Of a DNA stretch of 61,400 nucleotides, positions 60,369 through 61,400 are shown piece by piece. The stretch is from Lachnospiraceae bacterium. Lineage in GTDB: Bacteria; Bacillota; Clostridia; Lachnospirales; Lachnospiraceae. The notes under the pieces are model-generated. The model worked only from the letters and a program-made list of their open reading frames with translations, was not told the DNA's origin and searched no databases. Numbering within the stretch: the first letter of the stretch is position 1; every line of letters begins with the position of its first letter. The stretch is from assembly GCA_014804265.1 (NCBI GenBank), contig JAAVAC010000010.1:1-61400 (forward strand), written 5' to 3'. The position numbers and the translations under genes were made by a program.

Positions 60369-61400
60369 ATTGTCAAGTAAATCTGCCACTCTCCGTTGTT
60401 GATTAGGATATAAATGTCCGTAGGTATTCAGTGTAATGCGAATATCTTTGTGCCCTACCCTCTCTTTTATCAACAGCGGTTCTATGCCCTTATTGATTAA
60501 GTAAGCAACATGAGAATGTCTAAGGTCATGTACCCGGATATTCTTTACTCCGGCTTTTGCTATTTGGCGCTTCATCTTATGCTGTACCGCTTCCTGTACG
60601 ATTGGGAAAAGTCTTTCATCTTCCGGCATACCATAATGACCCTCAACAAAATCCTTAATCTCCTGTTTCAAAAATTCTGGAATTTCAACAGTCCTTACCG
60701 ACTGCTTTGTTTTAGGTTCTGTAATAATGTCCTGCCTGCCAGTGCGATAATAAGTCTTGGTAATGCTGATTTGGCTATTTTCAAAACTAATATCGCCTTT
60801 TGTTAAAGCTAATAATTCGCCAATCCTACAGCCAGTCCAAAAAAGGATTTCAAAGATTAGATAGTATCGTGTTCCCGGTTCTATCGTCTGAATAAATCTC
60901 TGATATTCCTCTGTTGTCCAAAAATCCAAACTCCTTGAATCGGAATTTCCCATGCGTTTTACTTTCTTACATGGATTCGTCTGTAAATCATAAATACGTG
61001 ACGCATGAGTAAACAAACTGGTCAACTGATTTTGTATCATTCGTAAATAACTCTCTGAAAATCCTTTTGTCTGCATTTCGTTCTGCCATTGTATAATTTG
61101 TGAAGCTGTAATCTCGCTTAACATCTGTTCGCCAAAATACGGAATGATGTGTTGCTCCATCACATACCTTTTATTCTTCATGGTGCGGTCTTTCAATTCA
61201 TTCTGCTTATCCTCAAAATAAACTTCCATAAACTCACTCAACTTCATATCCATGCTTCGGCTGCTGCTTAGCTTCTTTTGACGCTCATACTCTAACGCTT
61301 CTCTTTTTGTTTCAAATCCTCTCTTTCTCCGCTTTTTCTTCTCTCCCTTAGCGGTTGTTTCAAACCATTGCGCCGACCATTTCTTTGTGTCTTTCTCTCT
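60333..61400 (-). CDS. Tyrosine recombinase/integrase (5' end outside window)
   Basis: The frame stays open to the right edge, and the residues before the first ATG (KKWSAQWFETTAKGEKKKRR, GFETKREALEYE) are the arm-binding domain of such integrases, so the true start is outside. The core-binding domain (MDMKLSEFMEVYFEDKQNEL) and catalytic domain follow, with Arg in TGCRIGELLAL, HDLRHSHVAYL and the nucleophile Tyr in TLNTYGHLYPN. It probably catalyses integration of the element at the tuf 3' end. The stop lies inside the terminator of the candidate antisense RNA. Confidence 0.9.
   Translation of the reverse strand, partial: REKDTKKWSAQWFETTAKGEKKKRRKRGFETKREALEYERQKKLSSSRSMDMKLSEFMEVYFEDKQNELKDRTMKNKRYVMEQHIIPYFGEQMLSEITASQIIQWQNEMQTKGFSESYLRMIQNQLTSLFTHASRIYDLQTNPCKKVKRMGNSDSRSLDFWTTEEYQRFIQTIEPGTRYYLIFEILFWTGCRIGELLALTKGDISFENSQISITKTYYRTGRQDIITEPKTKQSVRTVEIPEFLKQEIKDFVEGHYGMPEDERLFPIVQEAVQHKMKRQIAKAGVKNIRVHDLRHSHVAYLINKGIEPLLIKERVGHKDIRITLNTYGHLYPNQQRRVADLLDNEKGNSPDSGNC

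Larger units (their letters stand above)
51866..61400. mobile_element. Accessory island stacked at tuf 3'-end attachment sites (runs off window)
   Basis: Bounded at the left by diverged copy A of a tuf 3'-end sequence and split by copies B (53747) and C (54873). The rightmost part contains a MobV relaxase, replication-type ATPase and tyrosine integrase, as in an integrative mobilizable element. The two smaller intervals hold toxin-antitoxin genes. An intact tuf gene would be expected to the right of the window, next to the integrase. The left boundary could instead be at B if A is an old remnant. Confidence 0.65.

Noticed and set aside
1-61400. tRNA or rRNA genes
   Set aside because: I found no convincing tRNA cloverleaf or rRNA segment; a tRNAscan or Infernal run would settle this.

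Overview
The window looks like the chromosome of a low-GC Gram-positive anaerobe of the class Clostridia, most probably Lachnospiraceae. Evidence: A+T-rich non-coding DNA, strong AGGAGG-type ribosome sites, an FMN-riboswitch-controlled ribDE-ribBA-ribH operon, a HemZ-type radical SAM enzyme, many LytTR/DUF3021/ABC-2 cassettes, a flavin reductase fused to rubredoxin, and a MobV/tyrosine-integrase mobile element. The genus assignment is inference; no rRNA or tRNA gene was found.

Layout. 0-12.6 kb holds housekeeping and surface genes: a FakA-like small protein, a YdcF-family membrane protein, a PurF paralogue that has lost its glutaminase cysteine, a large secreted Ig/MBG/Fn3 protein broken by one frameshift, a LuxR fragment, hemZ, an MBL hydrolase and relA/spoT. 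At 12.7-14.1 kb lies an IS4-type element with 19-bp terminal inverted repeats, followed by a tandem duplication of an Rpn-type nuclease gene with its promoter. 16.6-20.5 kb is the riboflavin operon behind an FMN riboswitch and terminator. 20.6-24.2 kb holds an ECF sigma factor, its membrane partner and a PAS/degenerate-GGDEF/EAL protein.

24.3-48.7 kb is a transporter and signalling region. It has two LytTR-DUF3021-ABC cassettes, one two-component system sharing a promoter/operator with an ABC transporter, a membrane diguanylate cyclase, an ABC exporter with two permeases of the PF06182 kind, and an ABC-lipoprotein-small exported protein operon whose second small protein is frameshifted. Remnants of a possible toxin/immunity locus lie at 42.1-43.8 kb.

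49-51.7 kb holds a truncated deacetylase, a flavin reductase-rubredoxin and a YkgJ protein. From about 51.87 kb to the right edge is accessory DNA stacked behind copies of the 3' end of an EF-Tu gene (tuf). Two intervals between these copies each carry a toxin-antitoxin pair. The last runs into a mobilizable element: lipoprotein, small proteins, MobV relaxase with a hairpin cluster resembling an oriT, a RepA/DnaB-like ATPase carrying an in-frame TGA, a candidate antisense RNA, and a tyrosine integrase running off the window.

The strongest candidates for undescribed biology are: (1) a dispersed family of long-stem palindromic elements, four copies, with arms that change in sequence but stay paired; (2) the array of tuf-3'-end attachment sites with TA cargo; (3) a ~72-nt antisense RNA candidate between integrase and replication gene; (4) the PurF paralogue without its nucleophile; (5) a 92-bp repeat encoding a short conserved peptide.
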